Part shown: piece by piece, positions 1 through 11,875 of the stretch
Numbering within the stretch: the first letter of the stretch is position 1
Layout: each line of letters starts with the position of its first letter
NCBI GenBank assembly: GCA_949126835.1
Contig: OX421508.1
Span: forward strand, 20,150,598-20,214,597
DNA: 64,000 nucleotides
Direction: 5' to 3'
Source: Anisus vortex
Taxonomy: Eukaryota; Mollusca; Gastropoda; Planorbidae
Program-made: the position numbers and the translations under genes
The notes under the pieces: generated by a model
Told to the model about the DNA's origin: nothing
What the model saw: only the letters and a program-made list of their open reading frames with translations
Databases searched by the model: none

Positions 1-3000
1 GCTACATGATACACCATGCTCGTGCTACATGATACACAATGCTAGTGTGTACATGATACACCATGCTCGTGCTACATGATACACCATGCTCGTGCTACAT
101 GATACACCATGCTCGTGCTACATGATACACCATGCTCGTGCTACATGATACACCATGCTAGTGTGTACATGATACACTATGCTCGTGTGTACATGATACA
201 CCATGCTAGTGTGTACATGATACACCATGCTAGTGTGTACATGATACACCATGCTCGTGCTACATGATACACCATGCTCGTGCTACATGATACACCATGC
301 TCGTGCTACATGATACACCATGCTCGTGCTACATGATACACCATGCTCGTGCTACATGATACACCATGCTCGTGCTACATGATACACCATGCTAGTGTGT
401 ACATGATACACCATGCTCGTGCTACATGATACACCATGCTCGTGCTACATGATACACCATGCTCGTGTGTACATAATACACCATGCTCGTGCTTTATGAT
501 ACACCATGCTAGTGTGTACATGATACACCATGCTCGTGCTACATGATACACCATGCTAGTGTGTACATGATACACCATGCTCGTGCTACATGATACACCA
601 TGCTAGTGTGTACATGATACACCATGCTCGTGCTACATGATACACCATGCTAGTGTGTACATGATACACCATGCTCGTGCTACATGATACACCATGCTAG
701 TGCTACATGATACACCATGCTAGTGTGTACATGATACAACATGCTAGTGCTACATGATACACCATGCTCGTGCTACATGATACACCATGCTAGTGCTACA
801 TGATACACCATGCTAGTGTGTACATGATACACCATGCTCGTGCTACATGATACACCATGCTCGTGCTACATGATACACCATGCTAGTGTGTACATGATAC
901 ACCATGCTCGTGCTACATGATACACCATGCTAGTGCTACATGATACACCATGCTAGTGTGTACATGATACACCATGCTAGTGTGTACATGATACACCATG
1001 CTAGTGTGTACATGATACACCATGCTAGTGTGTACATGATACACCATGCTAGTGTGTACATGATACACCATGCTAGTGTGTACATGATACACCATGCTAG
1101 TGTGTACATGGTACACCATGCTCGTGCTACATAATACACCATGCTAGTGTGTACATGATACACCATGCTCGTGCTACATGATACACCATGCTCGTGCTAC
1201 ATGATACACCATGCTCGTGCTACATGATACACCATGCTCGTGCTACATGATACACCATGCTCGTGCTACATGATACACCATGCTCGTGCTACATGATACA
1301 CCATGCTCGTGCTACATGATACACCATGCTCGTGCTACATGATACACCATGCTCGTGCTACATGATACACCATGCTCGTGCTACATGATACACCATGCTC
1401 GTGCTACATGATACACCATGCTCGTGCTACATGATACACCATGCTCGTGCTACATGATACACCATGCTCGTGCTACATGATACACCATGCTAGTGCTACA
1501 TGACACACCATGCTAGTGCTACATGATACACCATGCTAGTGTGTACATGATACACCATGCTCGTGCTACATGATACACCATGCTCGTGCTACATGATACA
1601 CCATGCTCGTGCTACATGATACACCATGCTCGTGCTACATGATACACCATGCTCGTGCTACATGATACACCATGCTCGTGCTACATGATACACCATGCTC
1701 GTGCTACATGATACACCATGCTCGTGCTACATGATACACCATGCTCGTGCTAAATGATACACCATGCTCGTGATACATGATACACCATGCTCGTGTGTAC
1801 ATGATACACCTCGCTAGTGTGTACATGATACACCATTCTCGTGTGTACATGATACACCATGCTAGTGTGTACATGATACACCATGCTAGTGTGTACATGA
1901 TACACCATGCTCGTGATACATGATACACCATGCTCGTGTGTACATGATACACCATGCTCGTGTGTACATGATACACCATGCTAGTGTGTACATGATACAA
2001 CATGCTAGTGTGTACATGATACACCATGCTAGTGTGTACATGATACACCATGATAGTGTGTACATGATACACCATGCTAGTGTGTACATGATACACCATG
2101 CTAGTGCTACATGATACACCATGCTCGTGCTACATGATACACCATGCTAGTGTGTACATGATACACCATGCTAGTGCTACATGATACACCATGCTAGTGC
2201 TACATGATACACCATGCTAGTGTGTACATGATACACCATGCTCGTGCTACATGATACACCATGCTCGTGCTACATGATACACCATGCTCGTGCTACATGA
2301 TACACCATGCTCGTGCTACATGATACACCATGCTCGTGCTACATGATACACCATGCTCGTGCTACATGATACACCATGCTCGTGCTACATGATACACCAT
2401 GCTAGTGCTACATGATACACCATGCTCGTGATACATGATACACCATGCTCGTGTGTACATGATACACCTCGCTAGTGTGTATATGATACACCATTCTCGT
2501 GTGTACATGATACACCATGCTAGTGTGTACATGATACACCATGCTAGTGTGTACATGATACACCATGCTCGTGATACATGATACACCATGCTCGTGTGTA
2601 CATGATACACCATGCTCGTGTGTACATGATACACCATGCTAGTGTGTACATGATACACCATGCTAGTGTGTACATGATACACCATGCTAGTGTGTACATG
2701 ATACACCATGCTAGTGTGTACATGATACACCATGCTAGTGTGAAAATGATACACCATGCTAGTGTGTACATGATACACCATGCTAGTGTGTACATGATAC
2801 ACCATGCTAGTGTGTACATGATACACCATGCTAGTGTGTACATGATACACCATTCTCGTGTGTACATGATACACCATGCTCGTGATACATGATACACCAT
2901 GCTCGTGTGTACATGATACACCATGCTAGTGTGTACATGATACACCATGCTAGTGTGTACATGATACACCATGCTAGTGTGTACAGGATACACCATGCTA

Positions 3001-3145
3001 GTGTGTACATGATACACCATGCTAGTGTGTACATGATACACCATGCTCGTGTGTACATGATACACCATGCTCGTGCTACATGATACACCATGCTCGTGTG
3101 TACATGATACACCATGCTCGTGTGTACATGATACACCATGCTCGT
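1..3145. repeat. 23/24-bp satellite array, left edge outside window
   Basis: About 130 head-to-tail copies of a unit beginning TACATGATACACCATGCT. Two length variants alternate irregularly: one ends CGTGC (23 bp), the other AGTGTG or CGTGTG (24 bp). Runs of the 24-bp form keep one frame open on both strands, which creates spurious reading frames of 60-200 codons (MVYHVHTS-type repeats). Runs of the 23-bp form shift frame at each unit. Single-base variants such as CATTCTCG and ACCTCGCT recur in blocks near 1810, 2467 and 2850, indicating multi-unit amplification. The array starts before base 1 and stops abruptly at about 3145. No coding role is supported. Confidence 0.97.
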
Positions 3146-4510
3146 GTGTGTTTGCTGAGCTCATGCAGTTTCTTTAATTCTATGAAGTTGGTAAATCATA
3201 ATCTATGGACAATATATAGAAACAGCAAGGTATTACTATTTTAACTAAAATTTAATTCAGGCCTCAGGCGTTTCTCTCTTTATATAATATAGTCAATATA
3301 GTCAGTTACGTTTGTTTTGTTTATTTCTATTAACAGTATCATATCACTATGTCAGTTTTCTGTTATATTTTCATGTCAAGCAAGTGCCTTTTTTGTTAAC
3401 TTTTCTTTTTTTGTTCTTACAATGTGGATGGTAAAAGGCAAACTCTTAGGATGGCTAAGCTTAACAAAAATGAATATAAAAAACACCATTATTGTGTTAA
3501 CTTCGATTCAAATCCTCGCTATTAAATAAGGCGGATATATTTGATTTGATTTTCAGTGACATTTTATTTTATAAGCTTAACTATTTGACTTTATATTATC
3601 TTGACATTAGTATTTTTCTTACTAAGTGGATGGCATGGTGCCAGATCTCGGAATGCAAAAAACAAACAAACAACAACAACATATAACGGATCTACCGTAT
3701 ACTAAAAAATTGTTTTAATTAAATCCCTTATATTATATTTAATTACATAATTCCCTTATACTACCAAAATTTTCTGATGAGCGACCGACTCAACCTTCAA
3801 AATTGACAGACATCAGGTTATTCTATTAAACTCAAACCTGGCATATAGACATTAAGCTCTTTTTTTTTGTTATTCAGATTTTCAGCTGCATTACACCAAA
3901 CCAAAATAATCAGTTTTGACTCTTGCTTTTTTTTTACATGATAATTTGATAAATTGATAAGTCCCCATTGAAAATGTAAACACTATTGATCTACTAACTT
4001 CGCTTTTGTTAACTTCTTTTTCATTTATCGTTGTAGTTATTTATTTATATACATTAGTTAGAAGCAGCTGCTTATCAGTAACGAAAATGCATACCTATGC
4101 AAAATGTTATGCAACCAACTATGTTTTTAGGGGGATTTTCAATTATTGTCAATTCGTGCAATGATACTATCTTTTTTTTTTCCTTTGCATTTGTTGTGGC
4201 TGTTAAAGTCTACAATTATAGGAGACAGTGGCATACTTTTGATTTTATTCTCTGGGTGAATAAAAATATCTTCAAGTGAGTACGACATAAAATTGAACAC
4301 GATCTCATGAAGACTGAACAAACATTTATCAACACAGCACTACCTCACACTTGCTCATACTGACCAATGTCCAGCTGTGTTAACATGTGTTAGTTCATTG
4401 CAAAGCGCACGTGACTGATCTAATATATAAATATCTATCTATTTATGTGCACTTTAAAGTACAACTGTTTTTGTAACAGTACAATCACATTTTATGAATA
4501 TTTCCAACAG
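3146..4510. other. AT-rich non-coding, probably intron
   Basis: No gene or recognisable repeat seen. The sequence is AT-rich with T-runs. It ends in a pyrimidine tract and the AG acceptor of the exon at 4511, so at least the right part is likely an intron. Confidence 0.5.
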
Positions 4511-4571
4511 CCCTGGTGGTGCAGCCTTGCAAATCGTAGCTGGTCAGCCTGTTATCCAACCTGTTGGACGG
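4511..4571 (+). CDS. penultimate coding exon of an unidentified host gene
   Basis: A 61-bp segment bounded by TTTCCAACAG upstream and the strong donor GTAAGT downstream. After one leading base that completes a split codon it reads PGGAALQIVAGQPVIQPVGR, ending in phase 0. The exon at 6767 starts in phase 0, so the two join in frame. The balanced amino-acid composition stands out from the AT-rich flanks. The encoded piece is Gly/Pro/Val-rich and probably disordered. I do not recognise the family. Upstream exons are not visible, and the satellite at 1-3145 may lie in an earlier intron or between genes. Splicing is inferred from consensus sites only. Confidence 0.6.
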
Positions 4572-5732
4572 GTAAGTTTTTGTTTTCTTTATTCAGCTTA
4601 TTAAATATTATTTTTTTTACAAGTCTTTAAACCAATAGTGAATTTCACTGTTCTTTAAATTTGAGTAGAACGGATATAGTCTCCTTAATAATTTCTTTAT
4701 TTATATTCTTATTAAAGTGAGCGGAAACTATCAAGCTGCCATTGTACTAGTTTTTACATTCTAAGCAAAGGTGACATTAAAATTCATTGAGCACTAAGAA
4801 TAAGAAAGACCTACATGTTCCGTATAAATAAAACAATCGCGGAAAATATGTATTTTAAATCATTGAAATGCACTATTGTAACACATCAGCATTCAAAAGA
4901 TGTTGCCCTTAGCAACTACAATGATAGAAAAACACACTAAAGTCAATAGATCTATAAAATTAAATGATGAAATATTTGTATCGGATAAATGCAATAACAA
5001 ACCGCACCATAAAGTGTTATTGTGTAACTTAAAAAAGGGACCTTATAGAAGGCCCAAAAAATTTAAAGGATTACCTAATGTTAATATTAATGAAAATGTA
5101 GCCTAAAAGTTTAGACATAGACATGTATTATAAGTAGTAGGGCTACTATGGCAGCATTTCCTCAATATTTTGTTGCTCTGCCCAATCAATTATTTTTTAT
5201 AGATCAGTGGCTGCTTCCAAGTCACATCTTTCATAAGTCATACTTTAAGTGTAACATATAGGGCTATAAACGTTTACTATAATGTGTTACTTATTAGCCT
5301 ATATGAGTTTTCATAAGAGCCCTTTAAAATCTCTTGATGAAGTTAGTATTTTTTTTGTAAAATAAAAATCTGTGTGTATTAGTTTTAACCCTAAGACCTA
5401 TACTTTCACTTTGGTTTCTCAAAAGTTGCACATCCTAGGACCACCCAAAGCCGAACCAAATGTCGCATTTAATCCACTTCCAATTACCTACATAAATGTG
5501 ACTCTGTTTCAGATATGATGCGCCCAACACACTATATATGTTAACTGTTGCAGTGAATTCGTCTTCGTTTCTGATTGGACATTTGAACAAATAAGGACGC
5601 GTCACACCAGATGGCGTTTCAGGTCATTTTCATAAATACACCATTTACCCCAAGGGTGGCTTTAGAGTTGTTCACTTCCGTTGGAATTTCTTGTTAGACT
5701 ATTTCAGTTATAAAAATGTAACAACAAAAAAT

Positions 5733-5900
5733 TAAGTATCCCGTTGGACCTAATTGATCCATAGTGCCGGTGGAGCAGCGGTGGAGCAGCGGTGGAGCAG
5801 CGGTGGAGCAGCGGTGGAGCAGCGGTGGAGCAGCGTTCACAAGTTTCGGTGGCTCAATTATGCTCGTGGAGATTTTCCAGCTTGTCCATTGTTCAATATC
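5733..5900 (-). mobile_element. partial SINE tail with an internal 11-bp expansion
   Basis: Reading on the minus strand, the end CTATGGATCAATT and the GTCC/ACGG-type terminus resemble the tails of the elements at 6370-6630 and 51411-51730. Where those copies have a single GAAGCAGCG, this copy has six perfect head-to-tail units of GGTGGAGCAGC (5769-5834). The remainder toward 5900 is diverged. The head is missing or unrecognisable. Confidence 0.6.
5769..5834. repeat. 11-bp minisatellite, six perfect copies
   Basis: Six exact copies of GGTGGAGCAGC inside a SINE tail. The short reading frames across it (HRCSTAAPPLL-type) result from the lack of stops in the unit and are not genes. Confidence 0.95.
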
Positions 5901-6369
5901 GAACTGTCCTCGTACAAACCCTACTATCTCCAAGCAATATATGTATATAGTTCTACAGTAGGGTGATCGGTAGTAAGGGAGTGTGGATAAAGTTCAAACT
6001 AATACTCGGGCATGCCGACAATTTGTTTAACGATTCACAAGGCGTTTGAAACGTTTACGTCCAGCAGTGGACTGCAAATGAGGAAATTTCTCTTCTCCAT
6101 GAGAACTGTTAGAGTAACTTATCTCAGAGTTGTATCTTCTACTTGTTAACTTTAATTATTCTAGATGGATAGTTAAAGACCATAATTTATGATTAAAGCT
6201 ATTAATTAGCTCTCATCTAAGATCACGACACACATTGTTTTGGATTGAATACAGTAAGAAAATAGAAAGAAGTGTTGTGCGTAGCAATCCACAAATGACC
6301 CGCGTACATCAATGGTACGACTGGGGGAGGGGGGAGGGAAGAATAAAGGCCGACACACAACACTGAGCC

Positions 6370-6630
6370 ATGAGTAAAAGTATTTCGACGGACCAAATTA
6401 ATCCATAGGAATCGGTGAAGCAGCGTTCGCCAGTTTCTGTGGCCCCCAGCATATTAGGTGATTGCGTGGCCAGTACTATGCACAGCCGTCTTTACTTTAC
6501 CCCAAACTAAGGTCAGGTATCTATCAGAGCTGGGCAGATTCGAAGACACTCTCAATATTTCAGAATCTTCGATGTGCCAGCCGAATGCGCTTCCGCTCGA
6601 CCATCGTACAGCATCAATAAACTGTGTTGA
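6370..6630 (-). mobile_element. tRNA-derived SINE, near full length
   Basis: On the minus strand the order is a tRNA-like head near 6600-6630 (contains GGTCGAGCGGAAGCGC), a central domain containing CTGCCCAGCTCTGATAG, then GGCCACAGAAACTGG and a terminal segment with CCTATGGATTAATTTGGTCC near 6387. The central and tail parts align by eye with 51411-51730. A partly similar central domain (CTACCCAGATCTGG) occurs at 34918-35175. This arrangement matches conserved-core metazoan SINEs, but the exact family name is not assigned. Confidence 0.7.
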
Positions 6631-6766
6631 CGTCATTTTACCATAATGTGCTTTTAGACACGTGATTTAAATATATTTCATTATTATTTTGGCAATTTTT
6701 ATATCATTCAATTAAGTTAGTAACCTATCCTATCCTAGGATAAGTATGTCATTTCTTTTGTTGCAG

Positions 6767-6865
6767 GGCCAGGGGCCAAAGCCTATTAAACTTAAGAAGA
6801 AGAAAAAGTTCCACCCACCTATGTGGAACCCTCCATCGCGCACGCCACATATACCAAGAAACTAA
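6767..6865 (+). CDS. terminal coding exon of the unidentified host gene
   Basis: Follows the acceptor TTTTGTTGCAG and reads 32 codons to TAA at 6863-6865. The peptide begins GQGPKPIKLKKKKKFHPP and continues with a Pro/Trp/Arg-containing tail ending HIPRN. The basic KLKKKKK stretch could be a nuclear localisation signal. The reading frame continues from 4571 without a phase change. I cannot name the family. A transcript end is supported by AATAAA 240 bp downstream. A splice-aligned transcript would settle it. Confidence 0.62.
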   Translation, partial: GQGPKPIKLKKKKKFHPPMWNPPSRTPHIPRN

Positions 6866-7105
6866 TCTTTTAGCCAGTTATCTAGATTTTCAGCCAGATC
6901 ATATAATGAACTGGACTTTTGAAGGTTGTTTTTTTTATACCAAGTCTTTCTTTATTCACATTAATTTTTTTTGTTTGCTTCTTAAGTTTTTCTGCTTATT
7001 AAGCATTTCTCGTGAATAATTTTAATGTATTATAAGAAAAATCTTAATACCGTCTCTTATATTTTACAATGAATATAAAATATTTTAATTTTTTGTTTCG
7101 AGCAT

Positions 7106-7111
7106 AATAAA
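7106..7111 (+). terminator. AATAAA polyadenylation signal candidate
   Basis: Canonical hexamer about 240 bp after the TAA of the terminal exon, in AT- and T-rich sequence. It is the first AATAAA downstream that I noticed and implies a short 3' UTR. AT-rich DNA gives this hexamer by chance fairly often. Confidence 0.4.
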
Positions 7112-7682
7112 ATAATGTTTACATTTTGTCTTTTGAATATATTTTTTTTAAATACGTTTCTTTTAATATTAATTTAATATAATTATATTCAATTAACTTT
7201 TGTTACATATAAAACTTGTATTATTGGTAAACATCACATCAATGTACCAAAATATAATGCCACATACTCCTGGGTGAGTCTTATTCTTCATGATGTTTAT
7301 TCTAAATATTTGAAGACAAACTTTTAAGCTCACTTTCCTCTAATAAAATAACAAAGAACAAAGTAGAAATAAATATATATATATATTTGCATTTCCTATA
7401 AGCATATCCATAAAAATCCACAAATGAAAATGAAAGCATTGAAATATAATTATTATTTTTTTATAACAAAAGCAAAATAGAATAAAACCTTCAATATTTT
7501 TTCAGCTTTAGGCGAATTTTGATGCCTATAATTCGGGTGTTTTAAATTATACTTGCTGCATTTCAAAATCCTCAATATTCATCCGTCAATATAAATATTC
7601 AGATTCTTTTTGGAAAGTAGTAATATAAGTACGTCTGGCCTGATGGTATATGAAAACAATTCAAGCTCTTGACTTTGTGCTT
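7112..7682. other. AT-rich intergenic sequence
   Basis: No gene, repeat array or clear mobile element recognised. Very AT-rich with a short (TA)n near 7374-7386. Confidence 0.5.
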
Positions 7683-8275
7683 CAATGTAACCTATTATTT
7701 CTAACTTATATTAATTACATACCAAATTGCATTAGCACAGGAACAAGAGTAAGATTATTTACAGATAATTGTATAATTTATAGAACAATAAAGACAGAAA
7801 AGATAGTGAACTCTTACAAAAAGACCAGAAAAATGCCAACTGTTAAGAGTATCCGAGAAAAAGAAACATATAATTAAAAATTACTACATTCATCATAAAA
7901 GACCTAACTCGAACAAAAAATGCAAAGTTCCTTAAAGTAATAATAAAGGATAAATTATCTTGGAATCCACATATTGATGAAATAAAAAATGTAACAAAAC
8001 ACTAGGCTTCATAAAAAAGAACTTCTACAAATGTAATTAGAATGTAAAACTAAATTGCTATCTCACATTAGTTAGACCTATAGTAGAATATGCATCATCT
8101 GTATGGGACCCATCAAATGAAGAAAACCTTGAAAAATTAGAACTAATTCAGAAAAAAGTTGCAAGGTTTATTATTAGCGAATATTCGCAACTGACAAGAG
8201 TAACACCAATAGTTAAATTAATTAATAAACCTAAAAACACTAGAGGACAGAAGGGCAAAGAGCAAAGAGCCGGAA
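7683..8275 (+). pseudogene. LINE A reverse transcriptase remnant
   Basis: A decayed copy of the LINE at 40085-41725. The first half matches the RT palm region: LLFLTYINYIPNCI followed by LFTDNCIIYR, where the other copy keeps LFADDCIIYR, so one catalytic Asp is lost. An internal deletion and frameshifts follow. A later stretch (7945-8270) matches the thumb and connection region, around DKLSWNPHI, SVWDPSNEEN and RFIISEYSQLTRVTP. The copy stops at about 8275 within the segment for LEDRRAK. It cannot make a functional enzyme. Confidence 0.85.
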
Positions 8276-8955
8276 GTTCGTCCGTTTTTTGAGACATTGT
8301 AAATTCATTGGCCACGGCCAACAAAGATATTGTGTACTCATCAAAATGCTTAAATCAATGCCGCTTTGAATTGTCCCACCTAACGGTACAGGTACCCACG
8401 GGACCCCAGGCCATGGAAATAAAAATACCAAGACATCTTTACCTGAATTCTCAGAATGGTAGGCTATCCCATGGGGTCATCCAGCTATTATTTGCTTTTT
8501 ATATGCCCTTTATTTGAAAACATAGAATTGATCATTAGCAATCACGTGTCAAAACCACGTGTTGTTTGTTTACTTTGTCTAGTGCTGACAAATGCAGCCG
8601 TATTACTATGGCTTATATATGGCATCCTTCCATCTTCAAGGGACGATGGCGCAGTCTCCTTTCTCTCTGCCTCTCGCCTTTCTCCTGGCTCGTTTCTCTT
8701 CACTTCTTTCTGTGAGGGTGGCTTCTGCAGCTTGAGTGCCCTCACGCACCTTGGACCGCCAGGAGGTGCGTTCCTCAGCATGGCTCTCCCACGTGTTGGG
8801 CTCAATGCGTGCCAGTAATAAGTCTGTCTTGCAGACGTCTTGCAGACCTTAACTTACTATCTAAAAGTAAAGCATGAGGCATCATGCTGTGCAATATTTC
8901 ACAAGAGCTATTTAAAATCTATAAAAGCCTCAAATCTTGTTTACTTTGTGGACAT
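8276..8955. other. unassigned sequence with a GC-richer patch
   Basis: No gene recognised. The segment 8636-8830 is clearly more GC-rich than its surroundings and is probably a repeat fragment of unknown type. Open frames of 80-120 codons here on both strands have no recognisable motif. Confidence 0.4.
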
Positions 8956-9414
8956 TGAACAATGAACAATGAACAATATTTATTTGCCACATAGTACATA
9001 GGTACAATAAAGGCATAGTAAAAAACATAAGAAAATTATAGCATTTGTGAATAATAAATTGAACAATAATAGTAATACCAATATTAGTAATAAAAATGAA
9101 TGTAATAAAAAATGTAATAATTAAAGGTATCCTAAAAGAAAATTCAGGGGGGATAATTTAGTTTATAATACAACTTTTTGGGGGGGGAAAAACAAACAAA
9201 GAAAAAAAAACAACAACTTAATTTACTAACATAGACATACAGGTACATCACTTTCATTAGACCTGCACAGCATTAACATAGTGAGAACGAACATTTAAGA
9301 AATCATTCACAATTTTTCTTGCGGCCTAGTATATTACATTACTTCTACGACTATCTCTCATTAGCATAGTGACAAACCAACATGTTAAAATACTTAAACA
9401 TTTCTAACCTTTTT
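8956..9414 (-). mobile_element. LINE C 3' untranslated region and tail
   Basis: AT-rich 3' part of the minus-strand LINE whose RT is at 9415-11025. On the minus strand it ends with repeated ATTGTTC units (8956-8980), the simple tail of the element. A second insertion consisting only of this region lies at 52716-52980, which fixes it as the element's 3' end. It includes a G-run at 9179-9188. Confidence 0.8.
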
Positions 9415-11025
9415 TCATTTTTTAAAAGCAGATACTAGTATTTTTGAAAATATGCTTAGTTTTTTAAGTTCTTTTAGAGAGCTAGAATTAAGCAGTTCCG
9501 ACATTTTTTCTACATTAGGTCTGTTATAGTAATATTTTTTTAGATACATTTTTCGTTGGGCATTGAAGTGCACACATTGAAGTAAATAGTGAAATCCATC
9601 TCCTATATCTTTTAAGCAAAGGGGACATAATCTTAAATTATAATCTATTCTGGAGTGGCGACCCAGTTCAACAGGGAAATTATTGTTACTTGTTCGTATT
9701 TTTAGTATATAGATAGCTTCTTTCAGATGTAATTTATTTAAAAAGGGTGGAATATTTTCCCAGTCAGATTTATATTTCAGAGCGCTATATAATTTACCTT
9801 TATTGCTTATTTGCATACTCTCATAAAGTTCTTGTTTACTTTGATCATTTATACGTAAGTTAATTATTGATTTTGAAAGTTTAGTATCTATTATATCTTG
9901 TTCTAACCAAATATATCCTAATCCTAGTTGTTCTAGTTGTAACTTTATATTGGCAGACCATTTGCATTTTTCAACCAGGTGCTCTTTAAGTAAAATGTTA
10001 TAAATTATTTTAGAAATCCTGCTTTCTTTGCCGGTCGCTATTTTGATCCAAAAGTGTAACATTCTTTTTTTAATAAATGATCTTATATAAAGTTTGCCTG
10101 TTTCGCCTAGGACTACATAATTTGGTGTTTTTGTGTTCAATTTTAAAATCATCTTAAAATATCTTAGTCTAATATTTTCTAAAATGTCACAATTTTCCAT
10201 ACCCCATAGTTCGCAACCGTAGGTTAGTATAGGTAGTACTGTTTGATCAAATAGATCAATTTGACTATCTATGGGCAAACTTAGTGTATGGCATTTTCTG
10301 AGAAGATTGAACATAGCATTAGTACCTTTCATCTTACAATATTTCCTGTGTTCTGAGAAAGAACCGTTTGCTGAGAAGATTATTCCCAGGTATTTAAATT
10401 TAGAAACTATTTCTATTATATTATTATTTAGTACAAATTTCTGATTTCTTACCCTACCCTTTCTACCGAATATCATTATTTTGGTCTTATCTTCATTTAT
10501 GTTTAAGTGGTTCTCCTTGCAATAGTTACTGTAAATGTTTAAGTTTTTCTGTAATTCTTTTGCGGTTTTAGCTAGGATTGTTGTGTCGTCAGCATATAAT
10601 AATGTGAATATTTTTAGTTAATCTGCGTTGTTATCGTTGCTGATAGTTAAGCTACTTGCACCTTTTAGTTCTAAATAAGAATCTAAGTCATTGATAAACA
10701 TAGAAAATAATAGAGGGCTCAGATGTTCTCCCTCTCTTAGTCCTGCTTCGCAGTTAAATAACGGTGACAGGTTTGTATTTAATTTTACTGTCGATTTAAT
10801 ATCTCTATATAACCCCTGTATACATTTAAGGAAAATTCCATCTATGCCTATATCTAACATTTTCGCCCAGAGTAATTTTCTTTTAATAGACGGGAAAGCT
10901 CTTTTGAGATCAATGAATGCACAGAACAGTTTGTCACCTTTATTTTTTATTAAAAAGCTAAGCGCATATAGGATAAATGATGCTTCCGTTGTAGAATAAC
11001 CTTCTCTAAAACGGACTACTAAGGA
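9415..11025 (-). pseudogene. LINE C reverse transcriptase, 5'-truncated, one nonsense codon
   Basis: A single minus-strand frame runs from about 11025 to 9415 with one in-frame stop at 10618-10620. It begins inside the RT fingers (VVRFREGYSTTEASF), then the palm motif CAFIDLKRAFPSI and LREGEHLSPLLFSMFINDL. After the stop comes the catalytic box LLYADDTTILAK, the thumb FKYLGIIFSANGSF, TYGCELWG and a C-terminal Cys/His cluster (LCPLCLKD then HYLLQC) typical of non-LTR retrotransposons. The endonuclease half is missing, the usual 5' truncation from target-primed reverse transcription. Apart from the stop the frame is intact, so it is fairly young. Confidence 0.92.
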
Positions 11026-11215
11026 CTAGTATCACAGTTAAATATCAAGATTTATGCAAACAAATCCTTTATATTTTGGTTGTAAATTAGACATGGTTAA
11101 ATAACAATTTTATTCAACTTCATCACCAACATAACTGCTATTTACTTAGTTACGTCATCTAGAATCCTAAGCTTCGCCTATTGAAAATGCTCTATAGATA
11201 GTCAACAACAATGTC

Positions 11216-11268
11216 AGTAATATTGTTTTTGCCATGTAGTATATTAGTACAATAAAGGAAGTATATAT

Positions 11269-11316
<48 letters not shown>

Positions 11317-11361
11317 TTCCTTTATTGTACTAATATACTACATGGCAAAAACAATATTACT
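11216..11361. repeat. long palindrome with AT loop
   Basis: Arms of about 50 bp that are perfect reverse complements, beginning AGTAATATTGTTTTTGCC on the left and ending GGCAAAAACAATATTACT on the right. They are separated by an (AT)n tract. The arm sequence (GTACAATAAAGG) resembles the LINE C 3' terminus at 8985-9010, so it may be two LINE C ends in inverted orientation. Confidence 0.9.
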
Positions 11362-11399
11362 ATATTACTATATATATTAAAAGTAAGCTCATTATATTT

Positions 11400-11875
11400 G
11401 TGACTTTAACGACTTATGCAATTGACAAATATTAACGATTATGCATGCATAAAAAGTCGAAAAGAAAAACAGTTCCAGTCTCATTCAATCATTTGATTCG
11501 AAATATGTTTTACTGGTTGCACGAAAACTTGTAGGGATTAAAATTTATTTCGTTTCCAAACGATGTTTGCAAAAGAAAACGATGTATTGTGAAAGTGAGA
11601 AGTGAAAAATCGCCCTTTTATAACATCAAACTTATTGACAAGTCTTAACGTGCATGCATGCATAAAAGTTCACAAGAAAAAACATTTCCGGTCGAATTCG
11701 ATCATTTTATTCGAAACATGTCTGTGTGCTAGGTTACTGCTTGTACGAACATTTGTTGGGGATTAAAGTTTCTTTCATTTCCAAAAGATGTTTACAAAAT
11801 AAAACGATGTATTGTGAAAATCAGAAGTGAAATTTCACCTTTTTATAATATTAAACTTGTTGCTTAATGCAAAAG
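11400..11875. repeat. imperfect ~240-bp direct duplication
   Basis: The segment around 11430-11630 (CATGCATAAAA, GAAAAACA, TTGTAGGGATTAAA, GATGTATTGTGAAA) recurs diverged at 11645-11860 in the same order. No coding content seen. Probably part of a larger unnamed repeat. Confidence 0.65.

Larger units (their letters stand above)
4572..6766 (+). other. last intron of the unidentified gene
   Basis: Starts GTAAGT and ends with a pyrimidine-rich tract followed by TTGCAG. It contains two minus-strand SINE pieces (5733-5900 and 6370-6630). An open stretch at 4900-5106 could encode 68 residues with a Lys/Asn-rich, non-repetitive composition (contains KGPYRRPKKFKGLP). It could be an alternative exon or a decayed mobile-element fragment; no clear splice pair was found and I do not call it a gene. 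Confidence 0.55.

Noticed and set aside
375..3164. Frames of 60-206 codons with MVYHVHTS or MIHHASVY repeats
   Set aside because: Satellite artefacts: 24-bp units preserve frame on both strands.
8456..8818. 120-codon plus-strand frame and its 87-codon antisense partner
   Set aside because: No recognisable domain, no splice context; lies in a GC-rich patch where stops are scarce.
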